Shown here piece after piece: positions 32,339 to 41,965 of a stretch of 64,000 bases of DNA; position 1 is the first letter of the stretch, and every line of letters begins with the position of its first letter. The position numbers and the translations under genes are program-made. Under the pieces are notes generated by a model that searched no databases, was not told where the DNA came from, and saw only the letters and a program-made list of their open reading frames with translations. Location: the NCBI GenBank assembly GCA_963839645.1, contig CAWIVZ010000001.1, forward strand, positions 310,001 through 374,000, given 5' to 3'. This stretch comes from PALSA-911 sp963839645. Lineage in GTDB: Bacteria > Pseudomonadota > Alphaproteobacteria > Acetobacterales > Acetobacteraceae.

Positions 32339-33205
32339 ATGGTGAAGCGGCCGAACTGGGCGACACAGCAGGAGCGCGGCTCGGTCTGGACGATCCACGC
32401 GATCGTCTGGCTGGCCCTGCGCCTCGGCAGGCGGCCGATGCGGGCCCTGCTGCTGCCCATCTGTCTGTATTTCATGCTGGTACCGTCTCACTGGCAGCGC
32501 GCCTCGCGCGCCTACCTGCCGCGCGCGCTCGGCCGCGCGGCGCGTTTCCGCGATGGCTGGCGGCACTGTCACAGCTTCGCGTCCTGCCTGCTGGACCGCG
32601 TCTATCTGCTGAACAACCAGACCGAGCGGTTCGAGATCGGCGTGCATGGCGCGGCGCTGATCGACGAATTGCGCGCCAAGGAGCAAGGCTGCCTGCTGTT
32701 CGGCGCCCATCTCGGCAGCTTCGAGGTATGCCGCGCCGCCGGGCGCGTGGTGGCGGACCTGCCGGTCAGCCTGCTGATGTACGAGGACAACGCTCGCAAG
32801 ACCGGCGCCGTGCTGAACGCCGTCAACCCCGCTTTGGGCATGGAGATCATCGCCCTCGGCCGCCCGGGCTCCATCCTCGCGGTGCGCGACCGGCTGGAAC
32901 GCGGGCATCTGGTCGGCGTGTTGGCCGATCGCGGACTGACCGAGGATCGCCGCGTGCAGCTGCCGTTCCTGGGGGCGCCGGCCTGGTTTCCCGAAGGTCC
33001 GTTCCGCATGGCGGCGCTGCTCGGCCAGCCGGTGCTGCTGATGTTCGGCATCTATCGCGGCGGCAACCGCTACGACATCCTGTTCGAGGCGATGCCGGAT
33101 CCGGGGGATGTGGCGGCCTCGATGCGCCATTATGTCGCCAGACTGGAGCATTTTTGCCGCGAGGCACCCTATAACTGGTTCAACTTCTATGACTTCTGGA
33201 GCTAG
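32339..33205 (+). CDS. Lipid A-type acyltransferase (LpxL/HtrB-like)
   Basis: A 288-residue inner-membrane acyltransferase. The catalytic H-x4-E reads GAHLGSFE. Further family blocks are LVGVLADRGL, LPFLGAPAWFPEGPFRMAAL and the ending EHFCREAPYNWFNFYDFW. A basic, hydrophobic N-terminus anchors it. In aryl polyene clusters this enzyme is thought to transfer a chain onto the lipid anchor. The LolA-like gene overlaps its end by 17 bases. Confidence 0.88.
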   Translation: MVKRPNWATQQERGSVWTIHAIVWLALRLGRRPMRALLLPICLYFMLVPSHWQRASRAYLPRALGRAARFRDGWRHCHSFASCLLDRVYLLNNQTERFEIGVHGAALIDELRAKEQGCLLFGAHLGSFEVCRAAGRVVADLPVSLLMYEDNARKTGAVLNAVNPALGMEIIALGRPGSILAVRDRLERGHLVGVLADRGLTEDRRVQLPFLGAPAWFPEGPFRMAALLGQPVLLMFGIYRGGNRYDILFEAMPDPGDVAASMRHYVARLEHFCREAPYNWFNFYDFWS

Positions 33206-33805
33206 GCGCCGCAGGGCGCTGGCGGCTGCTGGCTGGCCTTCGCGCTGGCGCTCTGGCCGGCGCCGGGCCGGGCCGGGCGCGACATTGCCGCCCCGCGCTG
33301 GGGGCTGGCCGAACTGATGGCCGGGCTGAGCCGGGTTCCATCGGGCACGGCCCGCTTCGTCGAGCACAAATACCTGCAGATGACGACCGCGCCGCTGCAA
33401 TCCTCCGGCATCCTGCGCTATGTCGCGCCCGACCGGCTGGAGAAGCAGACGCTGCTGCCCCAGCCCAGCCGGCTGACGATCGCCGGCGATCAACTGACCG
33501 TCGAGCGTCCCGGCGAGCCGGCGCGCGTGATCTCGCTGCAGGAACGGCCGGAGATCGGCGCCCTGGTCGCCGGGGTGCGCGCCACCATGGCGGGCGACCT
33601 GACGACGCTGACCCGCTTCTACACAACCTCGCTGCACGGCGATGCGGCGAGCTGGCGGCTCGATCTGTCTCCCAGGGAACCGCACATCCGCGAATGGGTG
33701 TCGATCATCCGCATCACCGGCAGCGGCGACGCGCTGACCGGCGTCGAGACGCTGGAGAGCGACGGCGACCGGACCGAGATGACGATCGACGCGAATTCAA
33801 AATGA
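33189..33805 (+). CDS. LolA-like outer-membrane carrier, frameshifted in its signal peptide
   Basis: A periplasmic carrier domain of about 190 residues: GLAELMAGLSRVPSGTARFV, then the KYLQMTTAPLQSSGILRYV and PDRLEKQTLLP strands. It resembles LolA-type proteins of polyketide-pigment clusters. The start MTSGARRRRALAA (ATG 33189) leads to the hydrophobic CWLAFALALWPAPGRAG only if one base near 33220 is missing or two are extra. Joined, this is a normal Sec signal. Its stop overlaps the exporter start (ATGA). Confidence 0.78.
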
Positions 33806-36136
33806 CCCTCCGCGGCCGCCTGATCGTCGGCATCTGGCTGGTGGGGCTGGCCGCCGCCGCCCTGACGATCGCCCGCACGCCGTTCAGCACCGACATGTCG
33901 GCGTTCCTGCCGCGATCGCCGCGACCGGCACAGCTTCTGCTGGTCGACCAGCTGCGCGAGGGCGTGGTGTCCCGGCTGATCCTGGTCGCGCTGGAACACG
34001 CGCCGCCCGGCCACCCTGGCGTCCTTGAGCCGGAGCCTGGCGGCGAAACTGCGCCAGGACGACCGTTTCGCGGTGGTCAACAACGGCGAGGCGTCGGCGA
34101 TGACGCGCGAGCGCGACCTGCTGTGGCGGAACCGCTATCTGCTCAGCCCGGCCGTCACGCCGGAGCATTTCAGCACCCCGGCCCTGCACCGCGCGCTGGA
34201 TGAAGATGTCGCCCTGCTGGGCTCCGATCTCGGCGTGCTGGTCAAGCGCATGCTGCCCGCCGACCCGACCGGGGAGATGCTGAAACTCCTGCAGAACCTC
34301 GAAGGGCGCTCGCACCCGGCCAGCGTCGACGGAGTGTGGTTCACGCGCGACGGCGCCAGCGCCCTGCTGATGGCCTCGACCCGGGCGGCCGGTTTCGACA
34401 TCGACGGCCAGGAAGCGGCGCTGAACCGGATCCGCGAGGCGTTCGACGCGGCGCGGCGCGAGGTGCCGGAAGCCGACGCGGCCACGCTGGTAACGACCGG
34501 GCCGCCGGTGTTCGCGGTGGAATCGCGCGCGCATATCAAGGGCGACGCAGAGCGGCTTTCCCTGATCGCCACCATGCTGGTCGCCGGCGTGTTGCTGCTG
34601 GCCTATCGCTCGGCGCGGGTGCTGGTGCTGGCGCTGCTGCCGGTGGCGAGCGGCATCCTGGCCGGCATCGCCGCGGTGGGCGCCGCGTTCGGCTTCGTGC
34701 ACGGCATCACGCTCGGCTTCGGGGTGACGCTGATCGGCGAGGCTGTCGACTACGCCATCTATTTGTTCACCCAGACGCCGCCCGGCGGTGCGCCGCGTGC
34801 CACGCTGCCGCGCATCTGGCCGACTTTGCGCCTGGGCATGCTGACCTCGGTGTGCGGCTTCAGCGCCATGCTTGCATCGAATTTCACCGGCTTCGCGCAA
34901 CTGGGCCTGTTCACCATCGTCGGGCTGCTCATCGCCCTGGCGGTGACGCGCTGGGTTCTGCCGGCATTGCTGGCGGAGAATTTCTCCGCTTCCGGCTCGG
35001 TCTGGTTTGCCGTCCCGGTGCTGGCGCTGTTCCGCCATGCGGCATGGCTGCGCTGGGTCGTGCTGGGCGTCACGCTCGCCGCCCTCCTGTCGGTCGGGCT
35101 GCATCGCCCGCCCTATTGGGAGAGCGAACTCTCCAGCATGAGCCCCGTTCCGGCCGCCGAGACCGCGCTGGATGTCCGGCTGCGCCGCGAGATCGGAGCA
35201 CCGGATGTGCGCTACATGCTCGTGGTCGAAGGAGCGGACCGCGAGGCGGCCCTGGCGGCGAGCGAACGGGTCGCCGCGCGGCTGGAGCCTTTGATCGCAT
35301 CCGGTGCGATCGGCGGATTCGACGCGCCCGGGCAGTGGCTGCCGAGCCAGGCCACCCAAAGCGCCCGCCGCGCGGCGCTGCCCGATACGCGAACACTGGC
35401 CGCCAACCTGGCCCAGGCGGTGATCGGCACCAAGCTGCGCGGCGATATCTTCGCCCCGTTCCTGACCGATGTGGAAACGGCGCGGCAGGGCCAATTGCTG
35501 CGGCGCGAAGACCTGGACGGCACCAGCCTTGCCCTGCAGGTCGATACGCTCCTGACGCGGCGCGGGCCGGGCTGGGTCGCCTTGCTGCCACTGCACGCGG
35601 TGGTGGACGGTCCGGTTTTGGCCGGCAGGATCGGCGCCCTCGGGGTGCCTGGTCTGGTCTTCCTCGACCTGAAGCGGGAGGCTGACAATCTGCTGGACAG
35701 CTATCGCGGCGAGGCGCTGACGCTCTCGGGTGTCGGCGGCCTGGTGATCGTGGCGCTGCTGGGCGTCAGCCTGCGCGCCCCCCGGCGGATCGCCGCGGTG
35801 CTGCTGCCGCTGGCGGCCGCCGTTATCTGCACCGCGGCGATGCTGTTGGCAGGCTCGCAGCGCCTGTCGATCTTCAATCTGTTCGGACTGTTGCTGGTGG
35901 TGGCGGTGGGATCGAATTACTGCCTGTTCTTCGAGCGTTCGGAAACCGCGCCCGAGCCTGGCGATCGCATCCGCATGGTCGCCTCACTGGTGCTGGCCAA
36001 TCTGTGCACGGTGATCGGCTTCGGCATCCTGTCGTTCTCGCGCGTGCCGGTGCTGCACGGCATCGGCGCCACGGTGGCGCTCGGTGCCTTCCTGTGCCTG
36101 CTGTTCGGCGCCGTGCTGAGCCCGCGCCGGACATGA
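33802..36136 (+). CDS. MMPL/RND-type exporter of the pigment cluster, frameshifted once
   Basis: A 777-residue (corrected) inner-membrane exporter. Each half has one helix, a large periplasmic loop and five helices, e.g. LSLIATMLVAGVLLLAYRSA and ALTLSGVGGLVIVALLGVSL. The conserved Asp in GEAVDYAIYLFTQ lies in the proton-path region. The frame shifts near 34010 between LVALEHAPP and LASLSRSLAAKLRQ (extra G). The same family moves polyene-lipid across the membrane in aryl polyene systems. Overlaps on both sides show coupling. Confidence 0.85.
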
Positions 36137-36753
36137 CCGATCGCCCGCTTCTGGTGCTGGTGCCCGGGGCCTATTTCCAGCCCGGCGATTTCGCCGATCA
36201 CGGCTTTCTCGACGCCCTGCGCCGGCAGGCCGGCGGGGTCGACGCGATCGTGGCGAACCTGCCGGCCGAACGCTACCTGGAGGGCGACGCGGCTGCGTGG
36301 CTGCACGCCGAAATCATCGCCCCGGCCCTGGCGCACGGCCATCGGCGGCTGTGGCTGCTGGGGATTTCGCTCGGCGCGATGGGGGCACTGCTCCATGCCC
36401 AGGCGCATCCGGCGGTCATCGAGGGGATGATCCTGCTGGCGCCTTTCCTCGGCACGCGCGGGCTGATCGCCGAGGTCGCCGCCGCCGGCGGCCTGGCGCG
36501 GTGGCAGCCGGGACCGCTTGCCGCGCAGGACACCGAGCGCCGCCTGCTGGCCGGCCTCAAGGCCGGGCTGCCGCCCCGCCTGTATGTCGGCTACGGAGCA
36601 GCGGACCGCTACGCGGCAGCGGGCCGGTTGCTGGCCGCCGAATTGCCGGACGGGCGAGCCGCGGTCACCGAAGGCGGCCATGACTGGCCGACTTGGGAGC
36701 TTCTCTGGCGCGAGATCCTGACCAGGGCGCCGTTCGGTACGGCTTCGGACTAG
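36133..36753 (+). CDS. Small alpha/beta hydrolase, last gene of the pigment operon
   Basis: A 206-residue hydrolase: VLVPGAYFQPGDFADHGFL, nucleophile elbow GISLGAMGALLHAQ (Ser), the acidic YGAADRYAAAG and late His in TEGGHDWPTW. The triad is complete. There is no signal peptide. APE clusters often contain a thioesterase that trims or edits acyl-ACP; this hydrolase might take that role, but that is inference. It starts in the exporter stop and is convergent with fumC, sharing CTAG. Confidence 0.8.
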   Translation: MTDRPLLVLVPGAYFQPGDFADHGFLDALRRQAGGVDAIVANLPAERYLEGDAAAWLHAEIIAPALAHGHRRLWLLGISLGAMGALLHAQAHPAVIEGMILLAPFLGTRGLIAEVAAAGGLARWQPGPLAAQDTERRLLAGLKAGLPPRLYVGYGAADRYAAAGRLLAAELPDGRAAVTEGGHDWPTWELLWREILTRAPFGTASD

Positions 36754-38153
36754 TTTTCGGCGACGTAGGGACGCACCATCTTGGCGGGATCCACGATCCG
36801 GTCGAATTCCTCTTCCGTCACGAAACCCAGCTGCAGCGCCGCCGCCTTCAGCGTCAGGTCGTGGTCCATGGCGTAATGCGCGATTTGCGAGGCCTTGTCG
36901 TAGCCGATCACCGGCGCCAGGGCGGTCACCAGCATGAGGGAGGTTTCGACGTATTCCTGGATCTGCCTGCGGTTGGGCTCGGTACCCTCGACCAGGAAGC
37001 GGCGGAAATTCGTGCAGCCGTCGCTCAGCAGGATGATCGACTGCATGACGTTGAAGATGATCAGCGGCTTGTAGACGTTCATTTCCAGGTAGCCGCCGGC
37101 GCCGCCGAAGCCGGCCGCGACATCGTTGGCCATCACCTGCACCGCGATCATGGTCAGCGCCTCGGCCTGGGTCGGGTTGACCTTGCCAGGCATGATGGAG
37201 GACCCCGGCTCGTTCTCCGGCAGATGCAGCTCCGCAAATCCGGCACGCGGGCCGCAGGCCATCAGGCGGATGTCGTTGGCGATCTTGTAGAGCGACACCG
37301 CCAGCGTGCGCAGGGTGCCGGACAGCTGCACCAGCGCATCGTGCGAGCCCTGCACGGCGAACTTGTTGGGCGCGCTGACGAAGGGCAGCGCGGTGAGGCT
37401 CGCGATCCCGTAAGCGGCCGCCTCGGCGAAGCCGGGCGCGGCGTTGATCCCGGTGCCCACCGCCGTGCCGCCCAGCGCCAATTCGTAAACCCCCTTCAGC
37501 GCGTCGCGCAGACGATCGAGGTTGTCGCCCAGCATCCCGGCATAGCCGGACCATTCCTGGCCGAGGGTGATCGGCGTGGCGTCCTGCATGTGGGTGCGGC
37601 CGATCTTGACGATGTCCTGCCATGCCTCGGCCTTCGCCGCGACCGCGGCGCGCAGCGCGGTCACCGCCGGCAGCAGCCGCCCGGTCACGCCGGTCGCGGC
37701 GGCGATGCACATGGCGGAAGGGAACGTGTCGTTGGACGATTGCGACATGTTCACATGGTCGTTGGGATGCACCGGGTCCTTGCTGCCGAGCGCGGTGCCC
37801 GCGAGTTGGCAGCTTCGGTTCGAGATGACCTCGTTCACGTTCATGTTGAACTGCGTGCCGCTGCCGGTCATCCACACATGCAGCGGGAACATGTCGTGAT
37901 GCCGCCCGGCGAGGATTTCGTCGCAGGCCTGCACGATCAGCGCGTGGACCGGGCCGGCGAGCCGTCCGCCGGCGTGGTTGGCGTCGGCGGCGGCCTTCTT
38001 CAGCACCGCATAGGCGGTGATCATCTCGGGCGGCATCAGGTCGCGGCCGATGCTGAAATATTGCAGCGACCGCTGCGTCTGCGCGCCCCAGAGCCGGTCG
38101 GCGGGAACTTCCACCAGGCCGAGGCTGTCGGTTTCCTGCCGTGTGTGGGCCAT
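36750..38153 (-). CDS. fumC: Class II fumarate hydratase
   Basis: A 467-residue TCA-cycle enzyme that interconverts fumarate and malate. Starts MAHTRQETDSLGLVEVPADRLWGAQTQRSLQYF. Shows GSGTQFNMNVNEVISNR, HPNDHVNMSQSSNDTFPSAM, IGRTHMQDATPITLGQEW and the mobile-loop signature GSSIMPGKVNPTQAEALTMI. The fumarase type is shown by NKFAVQGSHDALVQLSGTLR. ATG 38153 gives the normal N-terminus; an earlier frame extension is not supported. It forms a superfamily pair with aspA at 19966. Confidence 0.96.
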   Translation of the reverse strand: MAHTRQETDSLGLVEVPADRLWGAQTQRSLQYFSIGRDLMPPEMITAYAVLKKAAADANHAGGRLAGPVHALIVQACDEILAGRHHDMFPLHVWMTGSGTQFNMNVNEVISNRSCQLAGTALGSKDPVHPNDHVNMSQSSNDTFPSAMCIAAATGVTGRLLPAVTALRAAVAAKAEAWQDIVKIGRTHMQDATPITLGQEWSGYAGMLGDNLDRLRDALKGVYELALGGTAVGTGINAAPGFAEAAAYGIASLTALPFVSAPNKFAVQGSHDALVQLSGTLRTLAVSLYKIANDIRLMACGPRAGFAELHLPENEPGSSIMPGKVNPTQAEALTMIAVQVMANDVAAGFGGAGGYLEMNVYKPLIIFNVMQSIILLSDGCTNFRRFLVEGTEPNRRQIQEYVETSLMLVTALAPVIGYDKASQIAHYAMDHDLTLKAAALQLGFVTEEEFDRIVDPAKMVRPYVAEN

Positions 38154-38256
38154 GGCGTTGCTCTCTCTGGGAACGAATGTCGACGCCGCACGCAGCGGCT
38201 GCGTAGGGATGATTCTGCGCCCCTGCCGCAGAAGCCATCTTACTCCCCTGCGCCGT

Positions 38257-39006
38257 TCAGCGCCCGCCTTGCGCGATCGCGCCAGCGGCGGAAATGCGCT
38301 GGTCGTAATTCTCGGCCAGGGCGCGCAGCGCGGCCGCGCCATCGCCGGAAAACGACGGGCCATGCATCAGCGCCAATGTGCGCGGAGACAGCTCCGCCAG
38401 CCTGCGGATCGTCGTGCCCATGGCGGGGTTCAGGCTGGAAGACCTGAATATGTCCTCGGCGACGATCGCAGGTCCGACAATATCGCCCTGCGTCAACGCA
38501 GGACCATTGCCAAGCTGGGTGAACAGGTCGCCGCACAGCAGGGTCCCGGTGGTCTCCTCGTAAAGCACGCCCGCCTCCCAGCCATGCGGGATGTGCGGCG
38601 TGTCGATGTAGCGCACCCGCCTCCCCTGCCCCAGGTCGATCGTTTCGCCATCCTGCAGGACGCGCGGCGTCCGGTCGGCCATGTCGTTCAGCGACACCAG
38701 GCAACCGGTCTGTCCATGCGCCACCTCGGCTCGCGGCGCGACCGCCAGCCATTCATTCATCGCACCGCACTCGTCTGCCTCATAGTGGCCGAAGGTGATC
38801 CAACGCAGCCGCTCGGGCGGAATGACACGGCTGACAGCCGACCGTATGAGGGGGAACATTCGCCGCAGACCGGTATGGAACAGCAGGGGCTCGTCCCCGA
38901 GAACGAGAAACTGGTTGAAGGTGAAACCGGCCGGGGGCGCGATCTCCGCCACGCATGTCGAGAAGCGATAGATGCCGTCGGCGATTTCATCGATTCTGGT
39001 TTCCAT
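38257..39006 (-). CDS. MBL-fold diiron (ODP-like) protein
   Basis: A 249-residue stand-alone domain resembling the diiron oxygen-binding half of FprA-type flavoproteins. The metal motif is GHYEADECGAMNEW (H-x-E-x-D); other ligands may be His in EVAHGQTG and Asp in LLCGDLFTQLG. The usual C-terminal flavodoxin domain is absent, so its electron donor must be separate. ATG 39006 begins METRIDEIADGIYRFST. The function is likely redox or O2/NO sensing or detoxification (inference). Upstream lies a TetR remnant in the opposite direction. Confidence 0.75.
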   Translation of the reverse strand: METRIDEIADGIYRFSTCVAEIAPPAGFTFNQFLVLGDEPLLFHTGLRRMFPLIRSAVSRVIPPERLRWITFGHYEADECGAMNEWLAVAPRAEVAHGQTGCLVSLNDMADRTPRVLQDGETIDLGQGRRVRYIDTPHIPHGWEAGVLYEETTGTLLCGDLFTQLGNGPALTQGDIVGPAIVAEDIFRSSSLNPAMGTTIRRLAELSPRTLALMHGPSFSGDGAAALRALAENYDQRISAAGAIAQGGR

Positions 39007-39019
39007 GTGTTCCCCCGTT

Positions 39020-39240
39020 TTCCGGCCGGATGCCGAGCCATGGCTCGCGATCGAGGACCCGAGCGAGCGGCCGCGCACCGGCCTTCGAGCAGTCTATGGC
39101 TGGTGCGAGCGCAACGCCAGTCTCGCCGCCCGCGTGCCGGACGATGCCGGGTATCACGCCCATTGGCATCCTGCCGCCCGGGCGGCTAGCCTTCCGGTGG
39201 GCTGGTTCGGCGCAAGCCGCCGGCCCGGTGCGTGCCTAGC
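39020..39240 (+). pseudogene. Fragment of a TetR-family regulator (ligand domain)
   Basis: The frame through 39029-39170 reads DAEPWLAIEDPSERPRTG, then LRAVYGWCERNASLAARV. This matches the middle of TetR-family ligand domains (W-x-x-I-x-DP-x-ER-x-x-x-GL-x-x-x-Y-x-W-x-x-R). No HTH domain precedes it and the normal end is missing, so it is a remnant between two divergent genes. Confidence 0.5.
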
Positions 39241-39285
39241 GTCTAAGTCCAGTGCCGAAGAGCACGAAGAAAAGGAGGAAAGACC

Positions 39286-40521
39286 ATGCTGCCCACGAGA
39301 ATGCTCATCCGCCGCCGCTCCCTGCTGCGCGGCGCCGCGGCCGCCGCGGCCCTGCCCTTGGCCGCACCATCGATCGCGCGCGCGGCCACAACTCCGGGCG
39401 TGACCGACACCGAGATCAAGATCGGCAACACCAACGCCTATTCCGGACCCGCGTCGGCCTATGGAACGATCTCCAAGGCCGAGGCGGCGTATTTCCGGAT
39501 GATCAACGACGCCGGCGGCGTGCATGGGCGCAAGATCACTTACATTTCCTACGATGACGGCTACAGCCCGCCGAAAACGGTGGAGATGGTGCGCAAGCTG
39601 GTGGAGCAGGACGAGGTTGCGCTGATGTTCAATCCGCTCGGCACTCCGACCAACACGGCCATCTACAAATACCTGAACCAGAAGAAGGTGCCGCATCTGT
39701 TCATCTCCACCGGAGCGGACAAATGGGCGGATTACAAGGAACATCCGTGGACGTTGATGTGGTCGCCCAGCTACCGGGTGGAGGCGCAGATCTACGCCAA
39801 ATACGTGCAGCGGATGAAGCCGGACGCCAAGATCGGCCTGATCTACCAGAACGACGATTTCGGCAAGGATTACTACAACGGCTTCAAGGACATCCTGGGC
39901 GACAAGTTCGCCGGCAAGGTCACCGCCGTCTCCTACGAGGTGACCGACGCCACGGTGGACAGCCAGCTGGTCAGCCTGCAATCGGCGGGCTGCGACACGC
40001 TGGTCACGGCGGCGACGCCGAAATTCGCCGCCCAGACCATCCGGCGCGTTTACGAAATGAACTGGAAACCAATGCATGTGCTGAGCAACGTGTCGATCTC
40101 CGCCGGCTCCGTCATGCTGCCGGCCGGGGCGGAGAAGGGCATCGGGATCATCAGCTCGGGCTATCTGAAGGATGCCACGGACCCGGCCTGGAAAGACGAT
40201 CCCGGCATGACGCAATGGCGCGCCTTCATGCACAAATGGTATCCTGAGGGCGACATCGTCGATACCGCCAACGTATTCGGGTTCGGCGTCTCCCACACGC
40301 TGGTCACGTTGCTGCAGCAATGCGGCAGGGATGTCTCGCGCGAGAACATCATGAAGCAGGCCACTCACCTGCACGAGACCGACAACCCGGTGACCCTGCC
40401 GGGCATGAAGATCCAGACCAGCCCCACCAACTATCGCCCGATGCGTCAGCTGCAGCTGATGAAATGGAACGGGAAAAGCTGGGACCGTTTCGGCGATCTG
40501 ATCGAAGGCGCCGGCGTCTGA
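39286..40521 (+). CDS. ABC transporter periplasmic binding protein (branched-chain amino acid type)
   Basis: A 411-residue solute-binding protein. The twin-arginine-like signal IRRRSLLRGAAAAAALPL ends near ARAATT. The mature part starts TDTEIKIGNTNAYSGPASAY, the Peripla_BP_6 pattern, and continues VHGRKITYISYDDGYSP and IGLIYQNDDFGKDYYNGFKD. AAGGAGG lies a few bases upstream of the ATG. No permease or ATPase genes follow, so it must use components encoded elsewhere. The ligand is unknown; the family also includes urea, amide and aromatic-acid binders. Confidence 0.88.
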   Translation: MLPTRMLIRRRSLLRGAAAAAALPLAAPSIARAATTPGVTDTEIKIGNTNAYSGPASAYGTISKAEAAYFRMINDAGGVHGRKITYISYDDGYSPPKTVEMVRKLVEQDEVALMFNPLGTPTNTAIYKYLNQKKVPHLFISTGADKWADYKEHPWTLMWSPSYRVEAQIYAKYVQRMKPDAKIGLIYQNDDFGKDYYNGFKDILGDKFAGKVTAVSYEVTDATVDSQLVSLQSAGCDTLVTAATPKFAAQTIRRVYEMNWKPMHVLSNVSISAGSVMLPAGAEKGIGIISSGYLKDATDPAWKDDPGMTQWRAFMHKWYPEGDIVDTANVFGFGVSHTLVTLLQQCGRDVSRENIMKQATHLHETDNPVTLPGMKIQTSPTNYRPMRQLQLMKWNGKSWDRFGDLIEGAGV

Positions 40522-40536
40522 CCACGGAGCCGTGAC

Positions 40537-40560
40537 GGTGCCCGGCCAAGGCCGGGCACC
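40537..40560 (+). terminator. Hairpin after the first binding-protein gene
   Basis: GGTGCCCGGCC pairs exactly with GGCCGGGCACC around two A residues, 15 bases after the stop. No T tract follows, so it may attenuate transcription or stabilise the message rather than terminate strongly. Confidence 0.6.
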
Positions 40561-40667
40561 GGAGCGGGAAATAATTCGCACTGGCCGGGACTGCCGATAC
40601 CGGCCAATATTCCATTCGCAACGCTGGCCCGCCAATGAGGCCAGAAACAGGGAGAGAGAAGCTCGTC

Positions 40668-41909
40668 ATGACGCAAGCCATCCGTCGCCGCACTTTGCTG
40701 GGAACCACCGCCGCCGCCGGAGCCAGCGTGGCGCTGCCGGGCCGGGCCCGCGCGGACCAGACCATCCGCATCGGTGTGCTCACCGACATGGCCGGCGCCT
40801 ATGCCGCCAACACCGGCCCCGGCTCGGTTCTGGCGACGCAGATGGGGATCGACGATTTCGCCAAGACCCATCCGCACATCAAGGTAGAGCTGTACTCCGC
40901 CGACATGCAGCTGAAGCCCGACGTGGCGCTCGCCATCGCCGGCGACTGGTACGACAACAAGGGGGTCGACCTGATCATGGACCTGCCGCTGTCCTCCGCC
41001 GCCTTCGCGGTCGGCGACATGGCGAAGGCCAAGGACAAGCTGGCGATCTTCACCGGCGCGGCCTCGGCCGATCTGACCGGGCCGCGCTGCGGTCCGAACC
41101 ATCTGCACTGGGCCTACGACACCTGGTCGATGCCGCACGCGGTGGTGAACGCGCTGGTGAAGGAAGGCGGCGACACCTGGTTCTTCATCACCGCCGATTA
41201 TGCCTTCGGCCACTCGCTGGCGAATGATTCGGCCTCGTTCGTCAAGGCCGCCGGCGGCAAGGTGCTGGGCGAAGCGGCCCACCCGTTTCCCGGCACCACG
41301 GATTTCTCCTCCTATATCCTCCAGGCGAAGGCGAGCGGCGCGAAGGTGGTCGGCTTGGCCAACGGCGGCACCGACACCCAGAACTGTCTCAAGCAGGCTG
41401 CCGAGTTCGGCCTGATGAAGGGCGGCCAGAAGGTGGCCGGCATGCTGCTGCTGATCAACGATGTGCACGGCATGGGTCTGCAAACGGCGCAGGGCGTGCT
41501 GCTGAGCGAGCCCTATTACTGGAATCTGAACGACGGCACCCGGGCCTTCGCCAAGCGTTTCGCGACCCAGTTGAGCTCGGGCGCGATGCCCAACTCGCCA
41601 CAGGCCGCGCAATATTCCGCTGTCACCCACTATCTGAAGGCGGTCGCGGCGATGGGCGTGGACAAGGCAAAGGCAAGCGGGCGCGCCATGATCGCCAAGA
41701 TGCGCTCCATCCCGGTGGAGGACCCGATCTTCGGCAAGAGCGTGATCCGCCCCGACGGAAGGGTGATCCACGCCATGTACCTGTTCGAGGTGAAATCACC
41801 GGCGCAGTCCAAGGGCCCGTGGGACTACTACAACCTGCGCCGCACGATCCCGATGGACGAGGCATTCCGCCCGCTCGCCGACGGCCACTGCCCGATGATC
41901 AAGGCCTGA
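40668..41909 (+). CDS. Second ABC periplasmic binding protein (Peripla_BP_6)
   Basis: A 413-residue solute-binding protein with a Tat-like signal (AIRRRTLLGTTAAAGASVAL). The mature part begins ADQTIRIGVLTDMAGAYAAN and has DMQLKPDVALAIAGDWYDN and TDFSSYILQAKASGAKVVG. It differs strongly from the upstream binding protein, so the pair is not a recent duplication. GGGAGAGAG precedes the ATG. Like its neighbour it lacks adjacent permease genes. The ligand is unknown. Confidence 0.87.
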   Translation: MTQAIRRRTLLGTTAAAGASVALPGRARADQTIRIGVLTDMAGAYAANTGPGSVLATQMGIDDFAKTHPHIKVELYSADMQLKPDVALAIAGDWYDNKGVDLIMDLPLSSAAFAVGDMAKAKDKLAIFTGAASADLTGPRCGPNHLHWAYDTWSMPHAVVNALVKEGGDTWFFITADYAFGHSLANDSASFVKAAGGKVLGEAAHPFPGTTDFSSYILQAKASGAKVVGLANGGTDTQNCLKQAAEFGLMKGGQKVAGMLLLINDVHGMGLQTAQGVLLSEPYYWNLNDGTRAFAKRFATQLSSGAMPNSPQAAQYSAVTHYLKAVAAMGVDKAKASGRAMIAKMRSIPVEDPIFGKSVIRPDGRVIHAMYLFEVKSPAQSKGPWDYYNLRRTIPMDEAFRPLADGHCPMIKA

Positions 41910-41965
41910 TGATCATGGCCTGAGCGGCGTCGCGCGGGCGCACGCGGGCGCACGCGCACCGCCGG

